DNA of 64,000 nt from CAIXSE01 sp040769125 (GTDB lineage: Bacteria > Actinomycetota > Thermoleophilia > UBA2241), in NCBI GenBank assembly GCA_040769125.1, contig JAXGLO010000001.1, positions 682,001 to 746,000 of the forward strand. Reading direction: 5' to 3'. The position numbers were made by a program, and so were the translations under genes. The notes under the pieces are model-generated. The model saw only the letters and a program-made list of their open reading frames with translations, was not told where the DNA came from and did no database searches. Shown here in pieces: positions 53,309 to 60,802 of the stretch (positions are counted from its first letter, which is position 1; the number at the start of each line of letters is the position of its first letter).

Positions 53309-53363
53309 ATCTCACTGAGGCAAGAAAGCTCCGAGTGTCGGTACTACTCGGGGATAGGACAGT

Positions 53364-53657
53364 CTAGGAGCCCAGGAAGACCGCCCTCACCACCAGCCAG
53401 ATGATGGCTGACCCGACCGTGCTGAGGAGGGTGTCCGGCCACAGACCGGCGTCGGTCGTCCTCAGCATGAGGAGAGACATGACAAGGATGGCCAGTATCA
53501 AGCCGGCGTACGGCAGCATCGCCAGGCCGGAGCACACCGCGGCGATGGTGAACACGTCGACCTTGGGCACGACCGTCCCGCACGCTTTCATGACTCCCCA
53601 AAGGTAGGCGCCCGAGGCGAGGGACGCGACGACGAAAGTCAGGACGACGGATATCAT
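53364..53657 (-). CDS. Small three-helix membrane protein
   Basis: 97 aa with three hydrophobic stretches (VVLTFVVASLASGAYLWGVM, VCSGLAMLPYAGLILAILVM, STVGSAIIWLVVRAVFLG). ATG 53657 overlaps the stop of the anti-sigma-like gene (ATGA), so it is the third gene of the sigma operon. No family recognised; the IS inserted ~55 bp beyond its end. Confidence 0.7.
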   Translation of the reverse strand: MISVVLTFVVASLASGAYLWGVMKACGTVVPKVDVFTIAAVCSGLAMLPYAGLILAILVMSLLMLRTTDAGLWPDTLLSTVGSAIIWLVVRAVFLGS

Positions 53658-56113
53658 CGTCTGACCTCGCGGTCTTCTCTTTGCGTCTCCAGCGTGGACG
53701 ACTGTTGCGACTCCGAGTCGAAACAACATTGGGCAGGCGCGCTCTCGGCGGGTGCGCTCGGGGCAGGCGCGCTCTCCGGGCTTCGTTGCGCTCTCGCCAA
53801 GGCTCCCACGGTGTGAGCCAGTGCAACGACGAAGAGGCAGGCGATCCCCAAGCTGACCAGAGCCAGTGTGGCTCTGCCCCTCGAGAGTTCGTGCAGGCCG
53901 AACCACGCGAAGCCTCCCGCCAAGGGCGCAAAGACGGCCAGCCTCATGAAGCGCCTACGACGTCGCTGGCTCGCGCTCAGGCCTCCCGCCCTGAGACGCA
54001 GGCCGCCGAGCAGAAGCAGGCAGGCGCCCGCGAGCGCCAGGTAGAGACCCGGGCCAGGGGCGGGGCACGCCGCTCCCCGAAGGTATGCGCCCAGGATCGA
54101 CAGCCCCTCCGCGGGGAGGTCGGAGTCGAGCGGCTCGAGTATGAACCGTGCCTTGAGCGGAAGATACACGAAGCCCAAGGCGGCACCGGCGACGGTCAGC
54201 AGGCCCAGCAGGCTCGTCAGGAAGCGCGGGCTCACTAGCGGCTTGACTGGCGCGGCGAGCTTCCAGGTGGCCGCGGCCGCTGCGAGCAGCGCGGCGGCCA
54301 CCGTGGTCACGGCGAGGGGCTCCTGCCAGCCGAGCACGCTGAAGTCGTTTCCCGCGCCGTACAAGCGGTGCCAGGGCAGTGACGTCCCAGCGACGACCAA
54401 CGCCAGGCCGATCAGCGGCAGGCGCACGCATTTCCAGGGCGGCAGGCTGACCCCGAGATCGGCCAACCGTTGACGCTGTCTTCTCACCAGCAGGAGCGCG
54501 GCCGCGGCGGCCGCCGCGGCCGCCGCGAAAGCCAGCCACGGCTGCCAGGAGTATCGCTCCTGCGGCAGATACGGCCCCGGCTTCGCCTGGCTGGCGGACT
54601 CCGCCATGCGCTCCAGGGCGTCGAGCGGCACGTTCCCTGAGATCCCGAAGGTCGCCGTGCTCACGGTGGTGATGCCCGGGTGAGAGCGGGTGAATTGGCC
54701 CCGACCCGCCGGCCAGCCGGCCATGGCGCCGGCCGGCAGTACGCTGGCCCCCGAGCCGATTGACGGCCAGACGGCAAAGCCGTCCTTCGTCGTCGCCTTG
54801 AATACGAACCCGCTCAACTCAGGACTCTTGGCTCCCCGCGGCCCGGTCGCCGATTCGCCTGCGGTCGCCACAGTGATGTCGCTCATGCCCCGGCGGTAGA
54901 TCAGCCACATCCAGGACGGGTCCGGCGGGGCGACCGCCAGCTGCAGGGTGTAGCCCTCCGGTATCCAGGTGGGCAGGACGGTCCAGGACGACGTCCGCCG
55001 GGGCAGCTCGGAGACGGGGAAGGCGCGCTCCCCGAGGTCGATGCCGTACTTTCTTGGCGTATCGGTGGGTCGCCGTTCGCTGTACCCGTCGGGTGCGTAG
55101 GTGAAGTCCGGCTTCATCGCGAAGGTCGCGGGGTCAACCGGCTCGTTGACGCGCAGGTTCCGGATGTGGAAAGGCTTGAGCTCGAGCCGGTCGGCGCCGT
55201 GCGACCCGGGGACTGCGCTCAGTCGCAAGGTGATGCCGTACCGCTTGTCGACGATCGCAACGTAGAGCGGTTTTCCGCCGCTGCTGTGAATCACGGCCCG
55301 GTAGGCGGGCCGACCATGGTAGACGGCGTCGGTAAGCACCACGTTCGGCTGCTCCTGGGTGAGCGCCGTTCGCAGCTGACTCGAGAGCAGCCAGATCTGC
55401 TGGACGTCGCGTGGGCCGATCAGGATGCGGCCACCCACGATGACCAGCCCGCGGTAGTAGCGGTAGCGTAACGCTACCGTCTGGCGCGTCACCGGGTTCA
55501 CCGACCAGGCCTTCGACTGCGTGAAGCCGGTCGCCCCATCGACGACAACACGCCTTCTGACCATCGCGGCAGACATCATCATCTCGCGCTTGAAGCGCGC
55601 CGGCGTGTTGCTGCTCCTGGCCGAGAGCCAGCCCTTGCTCAGATCCCTGTAGTCGGGGAGATAGTGGACGTCGAAAGACCTGTCCCCATTGCTCGTCGCC
55701 GCGAAGTCGACCAAGCTGATCTGCGCGCCGCCCCTGCCGGGAGCTGCATCGAAGATGAACGTGCCCTGCAGGGAGTTCACCCGGGTGAGGCCCGCGTCGA
55801 TCACGGCGACGAGCCTGGCGGCGTTAGCCGGGGGCGGGGCAGCCTGCTCGACGTCGGGGAACCCAGTCAGGCTCACGACGGCGACCAGCGCCAGCAGCGC
55901 CGCGAACCCTACGGCGGCCAGGAAGGACGGCCGGCGCAGCCGGTTCGTCGGTCTCGCATCCTGCCGGGCGGCACCGCGCTCACGGTCGATGCCCGAGAGC
56001 GCCGGCTCGAGGCGTTCCAGCATGGCTGTGTCCGGCTCGGGCAGGTCGACGGCCTGCTCCAGCAGCTCGCCCAGCTGGGGGTTTCGCCTTCCTCTGACGT
56101 CCTGAGTGCTCAT
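53654..56113 (-). CDS. Large anti-sigma-like membrane protein
   Basis: 819 aa. The cytosolic N-terminus (~1-63) could hold the sigma factor; a TM helix follows at ~64-85 (FLAAVGFAALLALVAVVSLT). The extracytoplasmic part has a LolA/MucB-like beta region at ~100-345 (LVAVIDAGLTRVNSLQGTF) and a second domain to ~525, then about seven more helices. Its position directly after an ECF gene (ATGA) supports an anti-sigma role. The large sensor and second membrane module are unusual for the family. The tail has CC plus a Ser/Pro-rich stretch. Confidence 0.65.
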   Translation of the reverse strand: MSTQDVRGRRNPQLGELLEQAVDLPEPDTAMLERLEPALSGIDRERGAARQDARPTNRLRRPSFLAAVGFAALLALVAVVSLTGFPDVEQAAPPPANAARLVAVIDAGLTRVNSLQGTFIFDAAPGRGGAQISLVDFAATSNGDRSFDVHYLPDYRDLSKGWLSARSSNTPARFKREMMMSAAMVRRRVVVDGATGFTQSKAWSVNPVTRQTVALRYRYYRGLVIVGGRILIGPRDVQQIWLLSSQLRTALTQEQPNVVLTDAVYHGRPAYRAVIHSSGGKPLYVAIVDKRYGITLRLSAVPGSHGADRLELKPFHIRNLRVNEPVDPATFAMKPDFTYAPDGYSERRPTDTPRKYGIDLGERAFPVSELPRRTSSWTVLPTWIPEGYTLQLAVAPPDPSWMWLIYRRGMSDITVATAGESATGPRGAKSPELSGFVFKATTKDGFAVWPSIGSGASVLPAGAMAGWPAGRGQFTRSHPGITTVSTATFGISGNVPLDALERMAESASQAKPGPYLPQERYSWQPWLAFAAAAAAAAAALLLVRRQRQRLADLGVSLPPWKCVRLPLIGLALVVAGTSLPWHRLYGAGNDFSVLGWQEPLAVTTVAAALLAAAAATWKLAAPVKPLVSPRFLTSLLGLLTVAGAALGFVYLPLKARFILEPLDSDLPAEGLSILGAYLRGAACPAPGPGLYLALAGACLLLLGGLRLRAGGLSASQRRRRRFMRLAVFAPLAGGFAWFGLHELSRGRATLALVSLGIACLFVVALAHTVGALARAQRSPESAPAPSAPAESAPAQCCFDSESQQSSTLETQREDREVRR

Positions 56114-56721
56114 GACTCCTCCGTCCGGGGCGAAGTCGGCTGGGCCGACGGCGCGCGGCCGAGGGCCGCGCGGAACTTCCCGCGCGCTCGCTGCAGCCGG
56201 GAGCAGACGGTCCCTGGCGAGGTGCCGGTGATCCCGGCGACGCTTCGGTAGTCGTAGCCGTCGCGGTCGATCAGCAGGAGGACGAGACGCTGCTTCGGTG
56301 GCAGCTGCGCGAGCGCCTTCGCGATGAGGTCTCGTTCCTCAACCTCGTCGATCGCATCGCTCCCCCTCTGAGCGCCGCTGCCGACGTCATCCGGCAGCGG
56401 CTCCTCGGGGTGCCGGCGTCTGGTGCGCAGCTGCTCGAGCGCCGCCGTGTACGCGATGCGGTGCAGCCAGGTGCCGAGCGTGGACTGCCCGCGGAATCTG
56501 GGCAGGGCGCGATAGGCGCGCAGGAAGGTCTCCTGGAGTGTGTCGCGGCTGAGCTCGTCGTCCTGCACGACGTAGAAGACGATCGCCCGAAGCCCGGGCT
56601 CGTACTTGCGGACGAGAGCCGCGAACGCTTCGTGGTCGCCGCTCTTCGCTGCCTCGAGCACATGATCGGGAAGCTCTCGCGACAGGGCGTCGCCGTCGAC
56701 CGCGCTTCCGCCTGCTGACAC
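56110..56721 (-). CDS. ECF-type RNA polymerase sigma factor
   Basis: 203 aa. Region 2: EAFAALVRKYEPGLRAIVFY, then DTLQETFLRAYRALPRFRGQ; region 4: ALAQLPPKQRLVLLLIDRDG, then GTVCSRLQRARGKFRAALG. It directs RNA polymerase to a specific stress regulon when the partner anti-sigma lets go. GTG 56721 is the start by domain length, with GAGAGGGGG 9-14 bp upstream; the frame stays open further into repeat DNA. First gene of the three-gene operon. Confidence 0.9.
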   Translation of the reverse strand: MSAGGSAVDGDALSRELPDHVLEAAKSGDHEAFAALVRKYEPGLRAIVFYVVQDDELSRDTLQETFLRAYRALPRFRGQSTLGTWLHRIAYTAALEQLRTRRRHPEEPLPDDVGSGAQRGSDAIDEVEERDLIAKALAQLPPKQRLVLLLIDRDGYDYRSVAGITGTSPGTVCSRLQRARGKFRAALGRAPSAQPTSPRTEES

Positions 56722-56850
56722 TCGTTCGCCCCCTCTCGACGCCGCTCGCGGCAGTTGTCGGAGTCTCAGCCTGAATCTCAGCCCGAATACTACAGACGCG
56801 GCTTCCACCCGGCTCCTCTCGACCGCTTTCCTCATTAGATGCCGGGAGAG

Positions 56851-56974
56851 GCTGAAAGCATCCATGTGGTGCTGAAAGCGTCCACGCTGGTGCCGCCGAA
56901 AGCATCAACGCGGCGCTGAACGCATCCACGCGGTGCTGGAAACGTCCACGCGAGGCTTAACGCATCCACGCGGC
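56851..56974. repeat. Six direct repeats of ~20 bp
   Basis: Units at 56851, 56871, 56892, 56915, 56935 and 56955 (20, 21, 23, 20, 20, 20 bp), consensus GCTGAAAGCATCCACGCGGT. They lie head to tail without spacers between the divergent sigma-factor and kinase genes and are not part of a gene on either strand that I can support. They could be an iterated operator or a duplicated promoter element. Confidence 0.8.
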
Positions 56975-56994
56975 GTGGCCGCTCGATGAGAGGC

Positions 56995-57023
56995 TTCTCA
57001 TTCGTGTCTCACGGCCTTCTCAT
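56995..57023 (+). promoter_or_regulatory. Triple TCTCA operator (11 bp period) upstream of the kinase
   Basis: TTCTCAT (56995), GTCTCAC (57006) and TTCTCAT (57017) are spaced by exactly 11 bp. Direct repeats with one-turn spacing are typical for OmpR/PhoB-type regulators, and such a regulator is encoded at 62329-63003. CATGAT at ~57033 may be the -10. This places the transcript start downstream of 57035 and favours the ATG at 57083 for the kinase. Confidence 0.65.
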
Positions 57024-57082
57024 GCTGGTCGCCCATGATTCTCTCCGTACTCTGCAGTTTTCATAGCCAAGGCGGCAAAGCC

Positions 57083-58036
57083 ATGCACGTGATGATGCCC
57101 TTCATGACTTGTACTCAGCCTCAGCCCGACAGCTGGACGGCGCCGGATGCATCCTGGGGCTTCCGCGAGGGCGACGAGATCGCTCCCGGGCGTCATGCGG
57201 TGCGCCTGCTCGGCGGCGGGGTTCGTTTCGAGGCGTATCTCGCCTGGGACGATCGGCTCCATGCACTCGTGGTCGCCAAGATGCTGCGTCCTGATCAGGT
57301 GGACGAGCCGGAGGCCCTCGCGGCGATGGCCGCGGAGGCTCAGGCGCTGGAGAGTCTGCAGCACCCCGTCATCGTACGCGCGTTCGACGCCGTGATCGAC
57401 GGGGCCCGACCGCATCTCCTGCTCGAGCACCTCGACGGCCCACATCTTTCGACGGTGCTGCGCACGTCCGCGATCTCCATCGAGCAGGTGCTCCCGCTGG
57501 GGCTCCAGCTCTGCTCCGCGGTGCACTACATGGGCACACAAGGCGTCGTCCATCTGGATATCAAGCCGCGCAACGTCATCATGATGGGGCCGCCGCGGCT
57601 CATCGACTTCAGCCTCGCCCTGCGAACCGAGGAGCTCGCTCGAGTCTCGTCGCCGCTCGGCACGCCGAACTACATGGCGCCGGAGCAGTGCGACCCCTCC
57701 CTCTTCCGCCAGCTTGGCGGCGCCACCGACGTGTGGGGCATCGGCGTGACGCTCTACTGGGCGCTGGCGCAGCGCTCGCCGTTCCCGGAGCCGTCCTCAG
57801 ATGAGAGCGCTCCGCTCGAGGAGCGCTACCCTCAGCTCGTGTACAGGCCGGTGCCGCTTCCGGCCGACGTGACGCCGGCGCTCGCCGAGCTCGTCGAGAC
57901 GATGCTCGCGCCGCTCCCCGAAGAGCGTCCGGCGGCATGGCAAGTTGCGGCCGAGCTGGAGCCGCTGGTAGCGGCGCTCCCCAGTCCTCGGCTCGGCCGG
58001 TTCCGGGTGAACAGCAGGAAGCGGGCGCGATGGTGA
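57083..58036 (+). CDS. Serine/threonine protein kinase (Hanks type)
   Basis: 317 aa, a kinase domain with no TM helix or PASTA repeat, so cytosolic. Gly-loop LLGGGVRFEAYLAWD, VAIK-like Lys in LVVAKMLRP, catalytic loop VVHLDIKPRNV, and activation segment LGTPNYMAPEQ. The DFG motif reads DFS. The start is ATG 57083 (AAGGCGG upstream), because the 57035 ATG lies almost in the operator. It probably phosphorylates regulators or envelope proteins encoded nearby. Confidence 0.87.
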   Translation: MHVMMPFMTCTQPQPDSWTAPDASWGFREGDEIAPGRHAVRLLGGGVRFEAYLAWDDRLHALVVAKMLRPDQVDEPEALAAMAAEAQALESLQHPVIVRAFDAVIDGARPHLLLEHLDGPHLSTVLRTSAISIEQVLPLGLQLCSAVHYMGTQGVVHLDIKPRNVIMMGPPRLIDFSLALRTEELARVSSPLGTPNYMAPEQCDPSLFRQLGGATDVWGIGVTLYWALAQRSPFPEPSSDESAPLEERYPQLVYRPVPLPADVTPALAELVETMLAPLPEERPAAWQVAAELEPLVAALPSPRLGRFRVNSRKRARW

Positions 58037-58041
58037 GAACC

Positions 58042-58070
58042 TTCTCACCCCCGTCTCATCGGCGTTTCAT
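58042..58070 (+). promoter_or_regulatory. Second triple TCTCA operator (11 bp period)
   Basis: TTCTCAC (58042), GTCTCAT (58053) and GTTTCAT (58064), again exactly 11 bp apart, begin 3 bp after the kinase stop and lie 52 bp before the next ATG. TGATAG at ~58086 may be the -10. It shows the same architecture as 56995-57023. Confidence 0.65.
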
Positions 58071-58121
58071 GTGCAGGCGGCAGAGTGATAGCGACCTGCA
58101 AAGGCAGTTGTAGGAGGCAGC

Positions 58122-58514
58122 ATGACCACTCGCTTCATCCTTATCCTGACTATCGTTGCGCTCGTTCTCGGGGGCGTCGCTGCAGCGTTCGTCCAGGCGG
58201 GGTCTGGTGACGACTCCGGCTCACCGCTCGCGCCCGTCTCGACGTCGCCCGATCCGGCGCAGGAGCCCGATCCCGTGAAGACGTCCGTCAACAGCGACGC
58301 TCGCCACGACGACGTCGAGTCCGAGATGGAGGCATTCGAGGCCGACTGGGACGACGATGACCAGGGCGACGACGACAACACCCTCGCCAGCACGCCCAGC
58401 GTTCCCAGCGCGCGTAGCACTCCGAGCGTGCGCAGCAAGCCCAGCGCACCCAGCAAGCCGAGCGTACGCAGCACACCGAGCGCTCCCAGCGCTCCAAGCG
58501 CCGCCACCAACTGA
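58122..58514 (+). CDS. Small exported/anchored acidic protein with PS-repeat tail
   Basis: 130 aa. N-terminal hydrophobic helix RFILILTIVALVLGGVAAAF (signal or anchor), then a Ser/Asp-rich stretch, an acidic patch ending WDDDDQGDDD, and a C-terminal tail of [STK]PS[AV][PR]S-type repeats. Good SD GGAGG 5 bp upstream. It probably lies outside the membrane. Family unknown; the build resembles periplasmic or stalk peptides found near two-component genes. Confidence 0.65.
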   Translation: MTTRFILILTIVALVLGGVAAAFVQAGSGDDSGSPLAPVSTSPDPAQEPDPVKTSVNSDARHDDVESEMEAFEADWDDDDQGDDDNTLASTPSVPSARSTPSVRSKPSAPSKPSVRSTPSAPSAPSAATN

Positions 58515-58554
58515 GAAACCAGTGAAGCGACCTGTCTCATGAGGCTTCGAGGAT

Positions 58555-58590
58555 GCCGCGAGGGGGAGCGGTACCGATCCCTCTCGCGGC
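58555..58590 (+). terminator. Stem-loop after the small acidic protein gene
   Basis: GCCGCGAGGGGGAGCG pairs with CGATCCCTCTCGCGGC (one G-U wobble and one mismatch) around GTAC, 41 bp after the stop. Likely terminator or processing site; no T-run. Confidence 0.5.
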
Positions 58591-58670
58591 CGACCCATTG
58601 GCGCAGGCACCACCTCTGCGTTACGGTGAGAAGGTAGGGTCACGACGAACTGCGATAGGGAGGCGCGCGA

Positions 58671-59039
58671 ATGACCCGCATCGCCATCATCGCCATCGCT
58701 GCTCTGCTGGTCCTCGGCGTTGTGGGCACCACTCTCTCGAGAGCTCAGAATCGGGACCCGGGGCCGGCGATCATGCTCGAGAAGGAGCCCACCGGCGGCA
58801 ACGAGTCCGGCCAAGACAAGGACGGCGGTGCTCGCGCCGAGGACGACGTGCGCGGTTATTACGAGGACGCGGCGGTGAGCGACGACCGGGACGACGGGTT
58901 CACCGTCGCGCATCCGCAGCCCGTCGGGGGCGGCAACGTCCAGCCGGACGACGACGGCTGGGACGACGACGGACCAGGCGATGACGGACGGGATGACGAC
59001 GGACCGGACGACGATGACGACGGACCGGACGATGACTGA
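58671..59039 (+). CDS. Small exported protein with Asp-rich C-terminus
   Basis: 122 aa. Hydrophobic N-terminus IAIIAIAALLVLGVVGTTL, a middle part without pattern, and a C-terminus (~90-122) of almost only Asp, Gly and Pro (DDDGWDDDGPGDDG-like). The acidic tail could bind Ca2+ or other cations outside the cell. GGGAGG lies 9-10 bp upstream of ATG. Architecture like the preceding small protein (anchor plus acidic tail); no family recognised. Confidence 0.62.
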   Translation: MTRIAIIAIAALLVLGVVGTTLSRAQNRDPGPAIMLEKEPTGGNESGQDKDGGARAEDDVRGYYEDAAVSDDRDDGFTVAHPQPVGGGNVQPDDDGWDDDGPGDDGRDDDGPDDDDDGPDDD

Positions 59040-59086
59040 CCCCACCCTGCTTGGGGGCGGGCGCCACGACGCTGTGGAGTGACTGG

Positions 59087-60691
59087 ATGGCTGGAGGGAG
59101 CGGGATTCCTCCGTCGCGGCCGACGGGCGGAGCGCAGGTCCTTGCGATCTTCGGGCCCGCTACGCCTTGGGCCGACAAGACCCTCAGCTATGAGGGGGAT
59201 CAGTTCGTCCTCGAGGACCACGGCCCTATCGCCCCCGAGGTCGTTCTCTGGCACGACCAGCAGGGCAACCTGGTGTGGCCGTACGAGGGGCTACGGAAAT
59301 GGGCGCTTGGGGTGGCCTCGCGGCCGGCTTCGACAATCCGCCCGGTCGAGAGCTGTGCGGACAACCGGTGCGACGCGGACAACCGGTGCGCTGCGGATAA
59401 TCGGTCGGTGGTTACGAACGACGAGCCCGCGGAGAAGAGCGAGTCGCGGACTCGGAGCAGGGCTCTGCTGCTGCCGGCCGTCTTCCTGATCGGGTTCGCT
59501 CTCGTCGGAGTGGTCGCGACGGTCGCCAAGGGCGGCTACCTCCGCGACGGTATCGGCATCGCCTGCGCGGCGATGGCCGGGGCCTTGGCCGTCCTCGGCG
59601 TCGTGAGCCTGGTTCGGCCGTCGGCGCTCAGCCGAAGCGCAGCTGCTTCCTCCTTCTCCCGTCTCTCACCTGGTCGGCTCCCGCTGATCCTCGCCTGCCT
59701 GTGCGCGGCGTTCCTCGCCCTCGCCGCCGTGCTCTGGTGGCTGCCGCACTACGAGGTCATCGTTCCTGCCGACAAGCGTGTGGCGCTCGATGAAGCGCCG
59801 GCGCTGGTCGTTACGGTGAAGAACCGCGGCCTCCTGTCGGGTACCTACAAGGCCGTTTACCGGCTGGCGGGTCGAGCGGCGTCCTCTGTTGAGCTGGCGC
59901 TCAACGCCGGGCAGGAGCAGGCGGTTGCGTTGTCGCTGCCTCGAGACAGTCAATGCGGCCCGTACGTGCTGGAGCTGGGTTCGACGACGATCCCGGTGGA
60001 GGTGGTCCGCCCGGCCAGGTTCAGCGTCGGGCGGCTGAAGGCCGATCCCTCGGTCACCAAGGTCCGTCAGGCGGTAAAGGTGGTCGCCTCCGTCAAGAAC
60101 GCCGGTGGTATCAGCGGAACCTTTCCAGGAGTCTTGCTGGCCAACGGGAGAAAGGTGAGCACGCGACCCGCGGAGATTGGGGCTGGAGGCAGCGCAACGA
60201 TTACGTTCGTCGTCTTGCCGGGCTCGCGAGGGCTCTGCCGTCTCCAGCTCGGCGACGCACGAACGACCGTCATGGTGGTGCAGCCGGTGCGGCCACCGAA
60301 CGGCAAGGTGCTTCATCGCCGGATTCGTGGCGGGAGGGCGCACCTCACCGTCAAGAACGCGAACGGGATCGACGCGATGGTCATCCTGACGAGGGCCAAG
60401 TCGCCGAGGAAACCCGCTCTGGCGGTCTACGTGCGAGGACGCGGGAGCGCCAGCGTCCACAACGTGCCCGACGGCCGGTACATCGTGTGGGACTGTATCG
60501 GACGTGACTGGAACGCCCATACCAAGGGCTTTCTCGCCACCGAGGAGTACTCGCGGTGGCGCGACCCGCTGGTGTTTGCGACGAAGCGCCTGCCGGGTCG
60601 GGTGCGCTGGAAGAACTGGGCGCTCACGCTGGGAAGCGGCCCAAGCGAGAAGGCCGTCGTGACGTCGTCACGGCAGTTCCCGGAGCTGTAG
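59087..60691 (+). CDS. Membrane protein with CARDB-like exterior domain and DNRC repeats
   Basis: 534 aa. The N-terminal ~70 residues form a small domain (LSYEGDQFVLEDHGPIAPEV), followed by three DNRC/DNRS repeats encoded by 18 bp units (59357-59410), then three hydrophobic helices at ~125-215 and a beta-rich exterior part: ALVVTVKNRGLLSGTYKAVY and KVVASVKNAGGISGTFPGVL are CARDB-like. The C-terminal ~120 residues resemble a bacterial Ig-like or sheet domain. ATG 59087 is preferred (GGAG upstream); an open GTG lies at 59051. Probable envelope sensor or adhesin in this signalling block. Confidence 0.6.
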   Translation: MAGGSGIPPSRPTGGAQVLAIFGPATPWADKTLSYEGDQFVLEDHGPIAPEVVLWHDQQGNLVWPYEGLRKWALGVASRPASTIRPVESCADNRCDADNRCAADNRSVVTNDEPAEKSESRTRSRALLLPAVFLIGFALVGVVATVAKGGYLRDGIGIACAAMAGALAVLGVVSLVRPSALSRSAAASSFSRLSPGRLPLILACLCAAFLALAAVLWWLPHYEVIVPADKRVALDEAPALVVTVKNRGLLSGTYKAVYRLAGRAASSVELALNAGQEQAVALSLPRDSQCGPYVLELGSTTIPVEVVRPARFSVGRLKADPSVTKVRQAVKVVASVKNAGGISGTFPGVLLANGRKVSTRPAEIGAGGSATITFVVLPGSRGLCRLQLGDARTTVMVVQPVRPPNGKVLHRRIRGGRAHLTVKNANGIDAMVILTRAKSPRKPALAVYVRGRGSASVHNVPDGRYIVWDCIGRDWNAHTKGFLATEEYSRWRDPLVFATKRLPGRVRWKNWALTLGSGPSEKAVVTSSRQFPEL

Positions 60692-60802
60692 CGGCGTGCG
60701 GGCGGCGGTCGGTTTGGTCTGGCGACGAGGCGCTGCGTGCTTGAGCACGCTCGGCGCCGTCGACGCCGTCCCGCTCTCGGCGGCAGTCCGGCAGGAAAGG
60801 CG

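Larger units (their letters stand above)
52247..53309 (-). mobile_element. IS481-like insertion sequence, ~1.06 kb
   Basis: Imperfect terminal inverted repeats begin TGTGGCGACACATCC (left, 52247) and TGGGGCGACGCATCC (right end, complement, 53309), each continuing into a TCCCG-like end. They enclose one transposase gene whose stop touches the left repeat. Ends beginning TG and a single DDE ORF fit IS481. No target duplication is evident (AAGA left, TCTC right), so exact ends could shift by a few bases. Confidence 0.75.

Noticed and set aside
53310..53363. Target-site duplication of the insertion sequence
   Set aside because: The bases outside the inferred ends (AAGA and TCTC) do not match, so a duplication cannot be claimed.
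56851..56974. CRISPR array
   Set aside because: The ~20 bp units are adjacent with no spacers, and no cas gene is in the window.
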